From Chromera velia (lineage: Eukaryota > Sar > Chromeraceae): DNA of 60,384 nucleotides. Both the position numbers and the translations under genes were made by a program. Location: assembly GCA_018398765.1 (NCBI GenBank), contig JAHBMJ010005936.1, positions 1 to 60,384 of the forward strand, read 5' to 3'. Under the pieces are notes generated by a model, which ran no database searches, was not told the DNA's origin, and saw nothing but the letters and a program-made list of their open reading frames with translations. Shown here in pieces: positions 1-12,977 of the stretch. Within the stretch, counting starts at the first letter, position 1, and each line of letters starts with the position of its first letter.

Positions 1-48
1 ACACACACACACACGCACACACACACACACACACACGCACACACACAC

Positions 49-106
<58 letters not shown>

Positions 107-305
107 CATGCACGGGTAAGAGGGATGCACTTTGGTATTTCAAGAGGCAACGAATGAAGACGTCAAGAGTAACTAGGACACTTTATTTCTCCGGGACAGA
201 GCTAGCTGCCTCACACACGCACGCATCGACGCACAGAGATTCACAGGTCCACACAACAACTGCACAAACCAGACACGACGTACAGTGCCTACGGTGCTTC
301 CCTTC
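1..305. repeat. Dinucleotide microsatellite and gene-free window edge
   Basis: Positions 1-80 are mostly an AC run with scattered GCAC interruptions, followed by an AG run to about 105. The remainder up to the stop codon of the minus-strand gene at 306 shows no convincing coding sequence and is probably 3' UTR or intergenic DNA of that gene. Confidence 0.85.
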
Positions 306-1078
306 CTAACTGCAGCGAGGAAAAGGAGACAGACGAGGGTAGCGCTGCCAACAATGCACAAATGCTTTGTGGGTGCACATCCAGAGTTAACAAAAGAAAG
401 GAAAGAAGGAAGGAAGGAAGGAAAGAAGGTAGACAGACCCACGAACGTTCGGTCATGAAGGGAGCGTCCCAGTTGAAGAGATAGTCCAGGATGCTGAAGA
501 CGGATCTCTTGACCTCTTCGTCTCTGCACATGCCCTGCTGCAAAGCCTGCCAGACACAGGGCTTCAGCATCTCCCTGGTCTTTCGGGCCAGCAGCACAAA
601 CTCCGGAGGAAGGGTAATGGTCCTCCAGTCGAGCACGTCTTCGCACGCGTGCAAGGAACCGCCCCCAATCCATCTGCATACGCACACGCACAGACACACA
701 CACCCACACACACCCACACACAGAGAGAGAGAGAGAGAGAGAGAAAGAAACATGCCAACATGCACGCGCATACACCCACACACCATCCCCCCCTCGGGTC
801 TGCATGCATGTCCTTCCCGTTGTGTCAGACCAGCAAGAAATTTAAGAAAGAAGAAATTTGATTGCATGGCTGCGTGGGCGTCTCTTCTCATCTCATCTCT
901 TCTCTTTTCTCTCACGTTTGTTTGTTTCTACGGGCCCACCCAAATCATTGCTCATTTTCAGTCGTTCATTCGTTGTTGGTGCTTTCAAGGATTTCGGTCA
1001 GATGAGCAGGAAGGCAGGTACAACATCAGACTTAAATAGGTGTTCTCTGTCCTCGAGATCAGCACAAAAATAAACAAA

Positions 1079-1142
<64 letters not shown>

Positions 1143-2856
1143 CAGAGACAGAGAGCGAAAGAGAAACTTGCACAGAGAATCGAGGCTCGACAATCTCACG
1201 GCCAAGAACTGCTTACTGACTGACAGACTCACTGACTGACGGGCAGAGAGGCTGACTGACTCACCCACCCACCCACCCACCCACGGACCCGAAAAAGTCG
1301 AATGTGAGTCTAGTCAGGGAGACGGGAGGGCAGGCTCTAGACTTCCTGACGATGTTCAGAAGCCGTTCCCTCATCAGGGGGGGTTGGTTGAATCCCATCT
1401 TCTTCCAGGGCCTCTTCAGGTGGCTTATCTGCATAAAGGCAGGAATGAAGGCAGGCAGGGCGTCGGTCGGTGCATGCATAAGTAAGTGCGTGGAAGCAAG
1501 TGCACTCATTTCTTTAGTGAACAAACGAATGGACAAAACAAAAGACTTTGCGTCTCTCGTTGGCGTTGTGCTGTCGATGGACGGTTGCGCTCCACTATGC
1601 ATCTGGGGCTGCGACAATTTAATTTGCACAGGAAGGAAGAAACAGAAAAAGTTACTTCCAAAACCCTCTCTGAAGCCCGTTCATGAAGTCATCGATTTGC
1701 TCCCGACCTGCCTGGCTGCCATGAAAACATTCCCTGCAGGTATGTCAGAAGGGAGAGCTCTGGAGGGCAGCAGCCGCATCCAGGCCAAACGCGGGAAAGG
1801 AAAGGAAGGACCTCCACATGCCTCCCTGCCCCGCGATGGGCCTTCCAAAGCCGTAATTCCCCCTCCTCTGTGTTGCGCGTGTGCCGACTGACTGACTGAC
1901 TGACTGACCACGGCTCTCCGGAGGTCCACAATCTGCCATCCCAATATGCGCTCTGAGCCCCGCATGCCCCCTGGAGGAGGACCGAAGACAGGCTCATAGA
2001 AGCAACCTGCATGGGAAGAAGGAAGGACAGGCTTGGATGGCAGGGTCATTCCAATACACGCAGAGAGAGAGAGAGAACAAATTCAACACAGCTAGTGCAT
2101 TGTGCGAAAACGCACATGCACACACGTGTACGCATATGGATGCCCTTGCATTCTCGAGCAGAGAGCCGCGGGTGCATATGCTATCGACACCCACGCCCCC
2201 CCCGAGAAAAACTCTTTCAATCGTAGGGACTCACAGAGGGAGAGAGGGAGACATCACTCAGCATTCAAATTTGAGGAGACCTCTTCCTTCATGTTTTCTT
2301 AATTGTTTCAGATTTTACTCAGACTGTCGATCAGTGGGGAGACGTCTGCACACGCACGAGAGAGAGAGAGAGAGAGAGACGGGCAAATCACATCATCGAG
2401 CGTCCCATCACATCTCTGCATGCACATCCATCCTGTCTCTGTCCCTCGGGCTTGTCTCCTCCTACACAAGAAAAACACATACAAACACGCTCGCCCCTCA
2501 AGAACCAGCAATCAATCCCCTGTGTGCTTCCTCTCCCTCCTTTCCCCCCCCCTCTGTAACGCCGTGAGGAGGCCCCTGCCTGCAGCCTCCTCCCCCCCTG
2601 ATGCATCCATAACTACCTACCCTACCCTACCTGCAGGCAGCAGTCGTCCTTGTGAATCCTTCCAGAGACTCGGGGTCCAATGCTGGAAGAGGGGGTGGAC
2701 GTCGGTGAGAAAACGGAGAACCAAAACCAACACATCGTGGCCCCGGAGCCTCTGCACACGCGCGCGCGCACACACACACACACACAGACACACACACACA
2801 CATGCAGGCGAGCTCTTCCTTCCCTTTTTCGTTCGTCTTTTCTTTCTTTCTTTCTT

Positions 2857-2887
<31 letters not shown>

Positions 2888-4917
2888 GTCTTCCCGTCTT
2901 CCTTCTGATGAAGGAACCGGAGGAAATAGAAGTCCATGTTTCTTCTGCTGGATCTGAAGCGAGATTTACTGGCGTTTTGTTCAGGTCACATGGTGTATGT
3001 ACTCTCTCTGAGGGGAGAGAGACTCTGCTTTTCCCCTGAATTGTTTGTCTTTGCTTTCAGATTTTTGGCATCAAATTCAAAGTCCAAAAAACAGGCCGGA
3101 GTGAGTGAGTGAGAGGGCGATGGAGGGCCGGGGGAAAGGATGAGGGACGGCCGGAGAAAACTGATGAAGGCCCTCTTACCGTCACTAATTGGCCCTTCTG
3201 CCGGAGAAAAAAACGAAAAAAAAAACCCTCCGTTCTCTTTCCGAATCAGCAATTGCAACGCTTTCTTTCACTCAGTCACGCAACGCAACGCAATGCACTC
3301 ACGGCAGCTTTTGGAAGTTTTCGATTCCAGAAAAAAAAAAAAAACTCACGGCAGCTTTTGGAAGTTTTCGATTCCAGAAAAAAAAAAAAAACTCACGGCA
3401 GCTTTTGGAAGTTTTCGATTCCAGAGCTTCGCCAGTCGACCCAGTTCCCGCATCTCTGGGCACATCTCTGCATACCTGCGTGCACTCATCCATCCATCCA
3501 TCCACCCACTCAGGCAGGCAGGCAGGCAGTCACCTATCGACAACCGATGCATCCACTGCTTCCTTCCACGGTCTCTCTCTACCTCCCCCCCCCTCATGAT
3601 GTGGCTGGAGGGCCCTTCTCAGAGAAGTAGACAGACACCACCCGACAGACACACACACACAATCAGAGATACACACATGCAGGTAGGCAGACAAGAACGA
3701 GGAAGGGATAATTGAAGAGCAAAGCGGACTGACGCACGCAGACGAAGCGTCAGAGATGCTGGATCGTCCCTCAGAGGAAAATACAGTCCACCACCAGCAC
3801 ACCTCATAGATCTAGTCATGCAGTCACGCAACTGTTCATGATGCTTCCACTTTCCTCCCAAGAGGCCCTCACTGCCTGAATCATCGCTGGAATCTTATAA
3901 TCCCACAAAAAAAGGCCAGCCAGTCAATCAGTTAATCAATTAATCAACCCCACAGCAAGCCATCATACTTTTTGAAGAGACATCGAAAGCGTCCAGACCC
4001 CCCCCTACTTCCCCCCTTCGCATGTGCACAGACACACACACAGACACAGAGGGCGAAATTCAATGTCGATGTATCAGACCTTCAAATCCCCACATGCATG
4101 CAGCCTCTCCCCCTCCATCCGCCCGCCCCGGGGGGGGGGGCGGGGGGGTTCCATCGACTGCCGTACTCGGGCATGCAGGCAGAATGAAAGAAAGAAGAAC
4201 ATCAACAACCTCCCCCCCCACCTTCACGTCAAAATGCCAGCCAGACACTCCCTCCATCCCTCATTCTCTCTTTCCGCCCTCGTTCCTTCATTCCCTCACC
4301 AACTCAGAGCATGGAGGAGTAAACTAAATTGAATCGGAAAAAGGAAAAGAAACGAAGAGAAAACCAAACAGACTCATCTACCCACACCCTCACCTTCGAA
4401 ACATGATTGTGGCGGCGACGTTCGTGGCAGGGGCCATACCCACATAGACTTCGAGGTCTTCTTTTTTCGATCGTCGTCTGAGCGAAGCTCTCATGTACAG
4501 CTGTTTGCTACTGATGTACACTCCGTTAAAAGCCTTCAGCTCCCGCAGCTTGTTCTTCAGTGCCTGCATTACCGCATTTTCATACACAATTCTTTTCATA
4601 CATGCATTCATTCGATTCTTTTCAAATGAATGCATGGGTTAATTGTTCTTCACTTCCTGCATGCATGCACGCATCCTTTCCTCCGGCCGTTCCTTCACCC
4701 AATGGATCAATCAAGAAATCGGGGGGGCAAGCAGCCATTCGGTCGTTCATTCATCCACCAACTCACACACCTAACAGACCAGTGGGAAATGGATTTGCCG
4801 TGGATATACACACACGCCCACCCACACGCACACCTACGGGCAGACAGAAAGACTGTGTATCTTCTTTTTCTCTTTGTCTTTCTTCTTTCCTTTTAGGCAT
4901 GCAACAAAACAAGAGAG

Positions 4918-4957
<40 letters not shown>

Positions 4958-6338
4958 ACAGCCCGAGCATATGTTCTTCTTCCTTCCTTGCTCTCCAGAC
5001 ATGCACAGAGACATGCAGACAGACGGACAGACTTTGCTCTCTAGAAACTTCGTTGCCTCGCGCCTCCAGGGTTTCTCCCCGGGCGCCCGGTCGGGATTTG
5101 TGACGAAGAGCTGCGGGGGGTCCCTGAGGAGGTTCCCAAAAGGATCAACCGTCTCCTGCTGCTGCTGGGGGAGAGTCGGACTTCTCTCGTTGAGGAACGC
5201 CACCTGCATGAATTGAATGAATGAATGAATGAATGAACGAATGAATGAATTAATGAATAATCAATTAATGAATGAATGAATGAATAATCAATTAATGAAT
5301 GAATGAATCAATTAATGAATGAATGAATCAATTAGTGAACGAATGAATGAATGAATGAATAAATGAATGAATAAATGAATGCATGAATGAATGAATAAAT
5401 GAATGAATAAATGAATGAATAAATGAATGCATGAATGAATGAATGAATCAATGAATCAATGAATGAATGAATCAATGAATGAATGAATCAATGAATGAAT
5501 GAATGAATGAATCAGTGAATGAATGAATGAATGAATGAATGAATGAATGAATGAATGAATAAATGAAAAATAAATGAATGCATGAATGAATGAATCAATG
5601 AATAAATAAATGAATGAATGAATAAATGAATGAATGAATGAATGAATGAATCAATGAATCAATGAATGAATAAATGAATGAATGAATAAATGAATGCATG
5701 AATGAATGAATAAAGGAATAAATGAATGAATGAATGAATGAATCAATGAATGAATGAATAAATGAATGAATGAATGAATCAATGAATGAATGAATGAATG
5801 AATGCATGAATGAATGAATAAATGAATGAAAAAATGAATGAATGAATCAATGAATGAATAAATGAATGAATGAATACATGAATGCATGAATGAATGAATA
5901 AATGAATGAATGAATGAATCAATGAATGAATGAATAAATGAATGAATGAATCAATGAATGAATAAATGAATGAATGAATGAATAAATGAATGCATGAATG
6001 AATGAATAAATGAATGAATGAATGAATCAATGAATGAATAAATGAATGAAGATTCTCGTTCAGCCAGGCAGGCAAGCAGGCAGGCAGGCAGGCATCAAAG
6101 CTTGTTGTTCTGTGCGTTTTTTTCTTTTGTACGTTCGTGCCCTCACGGTGATGACATTGATTGTCAAGATGAGAGGGCATGTGTGGCTATCATGTGTTTG
6201 TGACTGCAGAGACAAAAAGAAAGAGAGAGAGAATAGAGGAGGAAGGAAGGAGGCAGGGTGGGGGGTGGAGGGAAGAAGTTGTCTGGTCCGTCCAAATGAA
6301 GAAAGAGAGACGGGCGGGCAGACACAGACCGACATGCA

Positions 6339-6376
<38 letters not shown>

Positions 6377-6631
6377 CAGAGAGATCCGTCAACACAGAGG
6401 GGAGGGAAGGGAAGGGGAGGGAACTGCGGGCGGTAGTCGGAGAAAGAGAGGAAAGAAAGAATGGGCCCACACTCAGCAAATCGGCCCACTCATCCATCCA
6501 TCGCGATGAATGATTGCACGACCAACGAAAGAAAAAGAGAAGAAAAGTTGATTGAGAGAAAATAGCCCCGCAGGCTCAATGAAGAAGTTCTCAAAGAACG
6601 AAAGAAAAAAATCCAGAAAAGAGCATGCGCG

Positions 6632-6663
<32 letters not shown>

Positions 6664-7581
6664 CACCCACCCCCCCACACACCCGCAGACCTGCAATCCA
6701 AGGTCCGAGTCTCTCAAAGGGAATCCGGAGACTGGAAATACCCAAAAAAATTACCCAAAATACGGGTTGGCCTCTTTGACCTGCAGCGCACGAAGGAGGG
6801 AAGGCGGAGGGGGGGGGAATTGACGCAGCAACATTAAGAAAGGAAGGAAGGAAGGGAAGAAAGAGAGGGAGACGCGCAGAGACAAAGAAAGTCGTGGAAG
6901 GGAAAATCTATCACCATGCAGTCAAGCAGAAAGAACAGAAACCCTCTCTGATGAGAGAGAGACCCCGGGGCGGGGAGAGACAGACAGATCAACGCACGCA
7001 CCCGGCCAGGCAGGCAGGCAGACTGATTGATTTCTGTGCTCATCATGAAAGCTTCAGATAGAACACATCATCAGAAAATAACATAAGAGCTTAATCCATC
7101 CCGTTCCGTTCTTTCTTTTCATCTCATCTCAGCCTCGCCGGGCAGTCAATTCGAGCTGTCGACATGAAAGCAAATACCGAACCTACTCTGCACAGTGCGT
7201 CCACTCCACCGAGACACACACAGGACTCCATGCACAGATGAACGAAGGAACACGTGGGCAAGGGGCGTTGCCTGCCTGTCTGCGGAGGGAATGGGAAAAC
7301 GCCTAACTACAGAATACGCGAGACTTAGTGAGTAAAAAAGAGTGACGCGTAACAACATTTCTTTTCTTTCTTTCTTTCTTTCTTTCTTTTCTTTCTTTTC
7401 TTTCTTTTCTTTCTTTCTTTCTTTTCTTCTTTCTTTCTTTCTTTCTTTCTTTCGTTCGTTCGTTCGTTCGTTCGTTCGTTCTTTCTTTCTGTCTGTCTGT
7501 CTTTCTTTCTTTCTTTCTTTTCTTTATTTTCTTTCTTTCTTTTCTTCTTTCTTTCTTTCTTTCTTTCTCTCCTTCTTTCTC

Positions 7582-7612
<31 letters not shown>

Positions 7613-7725
7613 CTCTCTCTTTTTCTTTCTTTCTTTCTTTCTTTCTTTCTGTCTGTCTGTCTGTCTGTCTGTCTTTCTTTCTTTCTTTCTTTCTTTCTTT
7701 TCTTTATTTTCTTTATTTCTTTTCT

Positions 7726-7760
<35 letters not shown>

Positions 7761-8018
7761 CTCCTTCTTTCTCTCTTTCTTTCTTTCTTTCTTTCTTTCT
7801 CTCTCTCTCTCTTTTTCTTTCTTTCTTTCTTTGTTTCTTTCTTTCTTTTCTTTCTTTCTTTCTTTCTTTCTTTCTTTTCTTTCTTTCTGTCTGTCTGTCT
7901 GTCTGTCTGTCTTTCTTTCTTTCTTTTCTTTCTTTTCTTTCTTTCTTTTCTTCTTTCTTTCTTTTCTTTCTTTTCTTTCTTTTCTTTCTTTCTTTTCTTC
8001 TTTCTTTCTTTCTTTTCT

Positions 8019-8050
<32 letters not shown>

Positions 8051-8116
8051 TTCTTTCTTTTCTCTCTTTTCTTTTCTTTCTTTTCTTCTTTCTTTCTTTC
8101 TCTCTTTCTTTCTCTC

Positions 8117-8156
<40 letters not shown>

Positions 8157-8304
8157 TTCTTCTTCTTCTGGCCAAACGACTCCCTCCCGCACTCTCACCT
8201 GTGCACTCACTCCGTGGCTCTCGTGTCCGAAAGTACTCTTGGAAGAATTCTCTCCTGACTGTCCATATGCATCAAAAAACATAGCACGCCCACTCACGAG
8301 CACG

Positions 8305-8361
<57 letters not shown>

Positions 8362-8658
8362 GGAGGGAGGGAGGGAGAGAGAGAGAGAGAGAGAGACGGG
8401 TCATATGTTTTCCTGCTCATCCCCCCTGTTGTCTTCTTTTGGGACAGACTGACGGACAAACAGACACACAGGAAGGAAGGCAAACCATTGAAAAAAAAAG
8501 GCAGCGACCGACCTTGTCAGAGGCGGAGCAGAAAGCCTTGAACATTTCTACGTCCTCCGCACGGCTCGGCCAGTTGTGTTCCAAAACCCGGACAGAGATG
8601 TATTGCTCGATCTCAGGGGAAGGGTCACACTCGTCCCCCACAAAGAGGGGGAGGGGGC
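306..8658 (-). CDS. Multi-exon gene of unknown function (3' part; 5' end not resolved)
   Basis: I do not recognise the family. Exons with GT-AG borders and matching phases can be chained on the minus strand: 8658-8513, 8258-8199, 5203-5033, 4563-4394, 3467-3397, 2682-2631, 1733-1656, about 1423-1289 (its donor could instead be after 1343), 673-443, and a last exon starting at 309 that supplies the stop TAG at 308-306. These give about 370 residues. Conserved-looking stretches are DPSPEIEQYISVRVLEHNW (first exon), the basic LKNKLRELKAFNGVYISSKQ (4.56 kb), and the C-terminal helical segment with EVKRSVFSILDYLFNWDAP (673-443). No signal peptide or membrane segment is visible. The long gap between 8199 and 5203 holds two large microsatellites and perhaps missed exons. 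The start of the 1423 exon uses an AG just after another CAG, so that border is uncertain. The gene is convergent with nothing in view and probably divergent from ureD. Confidence 0.5.
3297..3424. repeat. 47-bp tandem triplication containing a splice donor
   Basis: Three near-identical 47-bp units begin at 3297, 3344 and 3391. On the minus strand each holds the last about 30 nt of the exon at 3467-3397, its donor (CC|GTGAGT) and a T-run. The exon end and its donor are therefore present three times in a row. Confidence 0.9.
5210..6055. repeat. Long GAAT tetranucleotide tract
   Basis: About 840 bp of (GAAT)n with AATC, AAAT and GCAT variants, directly upstream (minus-strand sense) of the exon at 5203-5033. 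All reading frames across it translate to FIHS-type repeats and are not genes. Confidence 0.95.
6056..7350. other. Gene-poor stretch between two large microsatellites
   Basis: This stretch holds short AC and CT runs (about 6341-6375 and 6630-6660). On the minus strand at about 6781-6720 there is a possible exon after a GCTGCAG acceptor (VKEANPYF). It hits a stop unless an implausible 25-nt intron is removed, so I do not call a gene here. Confidence 0.4.
7353..8170. repeat. Long CTTT polypyrimidine tract
   Basis: About 815 bp of pure-strand pyrimidine made of (CTTT)n with GTCT, GTTC and CTCT subblocks, lying in an intron of the minus-strand gene. Both strands are open in several frames only because of the repeat (KERKKERK or SFFLSFFL). 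Confidence 0.95.
8311..8396. repeat. AC/AG/GGGA microsatellite
   Basis: An AC run followed by AG and GGGA repeats between the exons at 8258 and 8513 of the minus-strand gene. Confidence 0.9.
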
Positions 8659-9389
8659 CTGCCGCAGCAGCAGCCGCAGCAGCCGCGCGGGCTTGCATCT
8701 GCGTGCATCATTTGCATACAAAATAAATCTCTCTCTCTCTCCGCGCGCGCGCCGGGTGTCTGGACATGGGGGGCGTTTCCAGCATCGACTTTTCCTTAGC
8801 GCTCTACTTTTTTCTGTTGTTCTCCGTTCAGCACCACCCAAGGAGCCGGAAAGGGAAAAGAAGGAGGAGCGAGACCGAAACAGAGAGGGAGCACAGTGGA
8901 GGAATGAAGGAAGGAAGGAAGGGACACAACGGGAACCCCCTCTTTCTCCGGGACTGTCAGGTTCCAGAGAGAGAGAGAGGAAGGGAGAAAGACAGAAAGA
9001 GAGAAAGAATCCATACACAGACACACGCATGGACGGAAAACAGAGGGAGACGAGAGAGAGGCGATGAATGGCGTACCTGTGGCGAATGTGTCTGCACTTC
9101 TTCTCCTTCCGTCGTACGTGTTGGCGAGCTTTCCTCTCTCTTCTTCTCTTTGTCCCTGTGGGTAAACTGTGAGACGGAGAGAGAGAGAGACGTGATCAAA
9201 AATGCACGAGGTCAGGTCGATCAAGGGAACTCTCCAACCTGCACTTGGCATGCACAGGCGACAGACAGCAGAGGCCGGATGAAGGAGGGAAGAAAGATTG
9301 ATGGGTGGACATCATCCTGGCGTCAGTTCTGCTCTCCCCTTTCTTTTTGCGGAACAGAGAAAGACAAAGCAGGTCAACTCGGTGAGTTA

Positions 9390-9540
9390 TGTCGTTGAAT
9401 AGTGAGTATTCTTTCTTTGTTTCTTTCTTTCAAGGGGCGGAAGCGCCCTGCCGATTTCTCTAGGTCTTCATCAAAGAGCTGGAAGGCCGCAGTTTGGAGT
9501 GACGGCACGAGAGCCTGGTACGACTCTTCCCACGAGAAAG
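9390..9540 (-). CDS. Possible upstream exon of the unknown minus-strand gene
   Basis: The minus strand reads WEESYQALVPSLQTAAFQLF followed by DEDLEKSAGRF, which looks like real globular protein sequence and not repeat translation. A weak donor (GTTGAC at about 9382-9377) would join in phase to the exon that starts at 8658. The acceptor is unresolved. It could be an exon of the same gene or belong to a separate one. Confidence 0.3.
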
Positions 9541-9939
9541 AAGAGGAAGGGGAAGAGTGAGTGTGGAGTCGGGAGGAAGGAAGCCAATCGGACAGAGACA
9601 GCTAGGCTGTGCAAGAAGGCAGGGGCGCGGGAGGAGACGAGGAACGAGACAAAGACGAAACGCAAAACAAAAAAACAGAGGATCTGGACCAAAGATGTGC
9701 AACACCCACCACGTGACGAACAGAGACACACCAGGGTGCTACAGGACATCGCATGCTCGTGCCGTCTTTTCTCAGACAGATTCTACATGACACCGCAGCA
9801 CTTCAAGACGCATCGCAGGTTTTATTCCAAACTTTTCGATCCCGCTCACATCCACGCTGCTCACCTGAAATCAAATAGTCCCGCAAGTCCACTGGGCGAG
9901 AAAAATCGTTTCGCCCGCAGGTGGACAGATAAATAAATA

Positions 9940-10502
9940 AAGATCACGACAAGGGAACCGGAGAAACACTGAACCGCAGAGAGTCTCTAGGACCCTACAG
10001 CTTCGTCTCTCCCTCGTCAGACCACGAAAATCGATTGCTCCGTTGGCCCAACTGATTGGTTTCCGCTCTCTTTCGTGTCTCCTTCGCGCCCTTTCACCTT
10101 CCTTGATTTACAGCGACCACAAGCTTTTCTTAAGACGCTCTTCAACTACAGCTGAAGACATTCTGGAACTGATTTGCAATGCATGATTCTCTGTATTAAT
10201 ATATCGGATATCTCGATCGTCGCTCGCATTCACTCGCTAGATCTCGCTAGCTGTCTCCATGCAGTGGCCCCGAAATGCCCAGACGAAGAATCCCGCGGAA
10301 ATCCGCGGAAAGCGAAAAGTAAGTGCATGCCACTAAATTTCGAAGCAGCCTGCATGCATGGGTATCACTGAAGTGCCTAGGTGAACGGCAGAGAATGTCG
10401 CATTGCACACCAGACTCTGCACACTGCATGAGAAAATAACACGTACCCAAAAAGACTTCGGCATCAGCAGAACGGCGTCCCAATAAAAAGAGGGAGGCCA
10501 CC
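9940..10502. promoter_or_regulatory. Probable divergent promoter region
   Basis: About 560 bp lie between the leftward unknown gene and the rightward ureD. I see no clear coding sequence, and only an AT-rich patch near 10195-10215. The promoter role is inferred from gene orientation, not from a recognised motif. Confidence 0.3.
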
Positions 10503-12882
10503 TTGACGATGATGCGGGGGAGAGCTCTTCTGGAGGAGACGGAGACGGCACATGAAAGGGACAGAAAGAGACAGCCGTCTCCCCAAGAAAGAAAAAGAAA
10601 AAGGGCCCGCATCGAGTTTTTGGGGCTTTGTGAAGCTTTGAGTCTGAGAGGGCAACAAGCGAGAAGCGATCTGACTGTCCCCACCGCCGTTTCCTTCCTG
10701 CAGTTTGGGTACCCGCTCGCAGTGAAGTGCCCAAAATACGCAAGCGCTTCCAGCAGCGGGTAAGAGGAATACACATCGATGAAGGGGCCTGTGCTCTTGC
10801 TCTCCGTAAATGTTTTCGTTTTCCTGTCGCGTGCTAGCCGTATCACCTTGAAGATGCCCCCCCCTCTTCACTCGTCACTGCCTGTGTGTGTCTCCCTTTC
10901 CTTCCTTCCTCCCTTTCTTCGTTGCGGCAGGTGTCGCTGGGCCCTGTTGAGTCCCTACGGAGGCGGCCTGGTTGACGGCGATTGCGTGGACGTGACCGTC
11001 AAGGTCAGTCAGTCAAGGTGGGAGGGTGGGTGCACGAGCTAGGCTGCCTGCCTCTACTCGGACCGTGTGCGTGCATGCATGGTTGCTGTGCGATGGATGG
11101 TCGAGTGGAAGCGGGAGGGAGGGAGGGAGGGAGGGGGGAAGGGAGGGAGACTGTGCAGGCATGGAGGGGGCGACTGATTTTTGCGTCCCGTCTCCCTCAG
11201 ATTTCAGTCCGATGAGGTGTCGCAGATCAGGAGGCGAGGGTGTCTCCCTCCGATCCTCTCTTCCTTCCAGCATTTGCTGTTTTTTCTTTCTTTCTTTCTG
11301 TAAGAGCACACGACACCTGCTTGGCTTCTCTTAGTTGACACTTTCTTCCTCTCAGATTTCGGTTACCGAACTGCTGCGGTTCTGTCTCCTTCTCTGTCCG
11401 TCTCTTTCGCTCTCTGACTCTTCTCGTTCGCTTTCGAATGCGCCACTGTGGTCCCCCCACTCACGTGTGGAATCTTCCAGAGGAGAGATGGAGGACGTTT
11501 GTTCCTTCAGGCCCTGCTTGTCTGGCCAGCTAGGCAAGCTGCGTTGTTCTTTCCTTCATTCTGGCGGCCCCCTTCTTCTTCTCGTTCCGTTCAGTCTTCT
11601 TTTTGGGATGCAGACTGATCGACCTTCCTTCCCTTCTTCCTCTATTCGTCGTGTCGCTCGAGCAGGTTGCGTCCTCTGGCCGTGCCGTCATTTCGGGCTT
11701 GGGGTTTGGGAAAGTGTACAAACAGGTGCAGGGAGTGGGTCAGACAGAGACAGGGAATCCTCAGTCACGGCCTCTGTCGAGGGAGATGGGGAACCTTATC
11801 ACGGGGGAAAGGTGGGAAGCTCAAGCGGACAGCGGAGACGGAAGGCGAGAAGAAGAAAAACCAGAAGAAAAGGGTTTGGAGTTTTCTGGAGTCGAACAGA
11901 GAATTCGTGCGGAGGTGAGGTCAGAGAGAACCTTTGGATTCTTTGTTTCTTCCGGCCTTTCTTCTTCCCTTCCTTCCTTCCTTCCTTCCTTCCTTCCTTC
12001 CTTCATTCATTCATTCATTCCTTCCTTCATTCTTTGTTTCGTCTTTCTCTGGGTGTTTTTTTTGTGTTTGTTTCTTTGTGTCCTTCGTTCTCCGTCATTC
12101 TCTCCTTCCTGCTTTCTTCGTTTCTTCCTTCTCTCCCATTTTCCTTTTATGAGGAAGCTGTGTTCGTGTAGCGCTCTTGTATTCATCCGTTCTCTGGTTG
12201 GGTCCTTCACGAGGTTTGGTCTCTAACAACCAGCTCCTCATGCAGTCAACTTCTCGAAACACAGGAAGAACAATTCATGGATTTCTGCCTGCCGGCATGT
12301 TGGGCTTATTAGAATTCTTTCGCTCCTTTACTTCTTCCGACACCGACACACACAAAGAGAGAAAGAAAGGCAGAAAGAAAAACCTCTTTCTTCTCCTTTG
12401 TCATTCTGATTTCACCTTTCGTTCCCTCCTCTTTCTCTTTCTCTTCCTGTCCATTTTGTGTGTGCGTCGGGGAATGTAAATAAATGTCCGGGGGGGGCTT
12501 TGCAGGTTGGCCCAGGCTCGCTCTTAGCGCTGGTGGCCCCCCCAGTCCTCAACTTTGCGCATTCGAAACACAGGTAGGTGGGCTACGTAGGGTAGGGTGT
12601 GTGTGGAAACGATTGCAAGTTCATTGATGGGGAAAAGAGCAATGATTCCTTTTTTTGGTTAAATCACGCAAGTCACCCATCAATGTGCAGGGGAAGGGAA
12701 GGAAAGGGAAGCAGGTAGAAGAATTGAATCAGACCGCGGGCAGACCTGTACGGTGAATTCGAGGTGATGGCCCAATGTGTGCCTCGACCCTTTTGAATCG
12801 CTTTACTCGTTTCTTTTTTTCTTTCTTTTTTAAATCGTTCTCTGATGCATGGATGGCATGATTTCCCTCCCCCTGTGGGGCT

Positions 12883-12933
<51 letters not shown>

Positions 12934-12945
12934 CGAGAGAAAGAG

Positions 12946-12977
<32 letters not shown>

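Noticed and set aside
1-105. Telomere
   Set aside because: The edge repeat is AC/AG dinucleotide, not a TTTAGGG-type repeat.
5595-6180. Open frames rich in FIHSFIHS
   Set aside because: They are translations of the GAAT tract only.
6720-6781. Minus-strand exon VKEANPYF plus LRIPFERLGPWIA
   Set aside because: It needs a 25-nt intron to avoid a stop, and its phase does not fit the neighbouring exons.
7303-8541. Long open frames coding KERKKERK-type or SFFLSFFL-type proteins
   Set aside because: They are translations of the CTTT microsatellite, open on both strands and in several frames, with no start context or conserved sequence.
9499-9936. Plus-strand open frame of 145 codons opposite the possible 9.4-kb exon
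   Set aside because: Basic, low-complexity composition with no family resemblance. The minus-strand reading is more protein-like.
10247-10846. Minus-strand frame including LPRIIVKVASLFLLGRR
   Set aside because: It overlaps the conserved first exon of ureD on the other strand, and the match to UreD (FGYPLAVKCPK, then the GGG loop) is stronger evidence.
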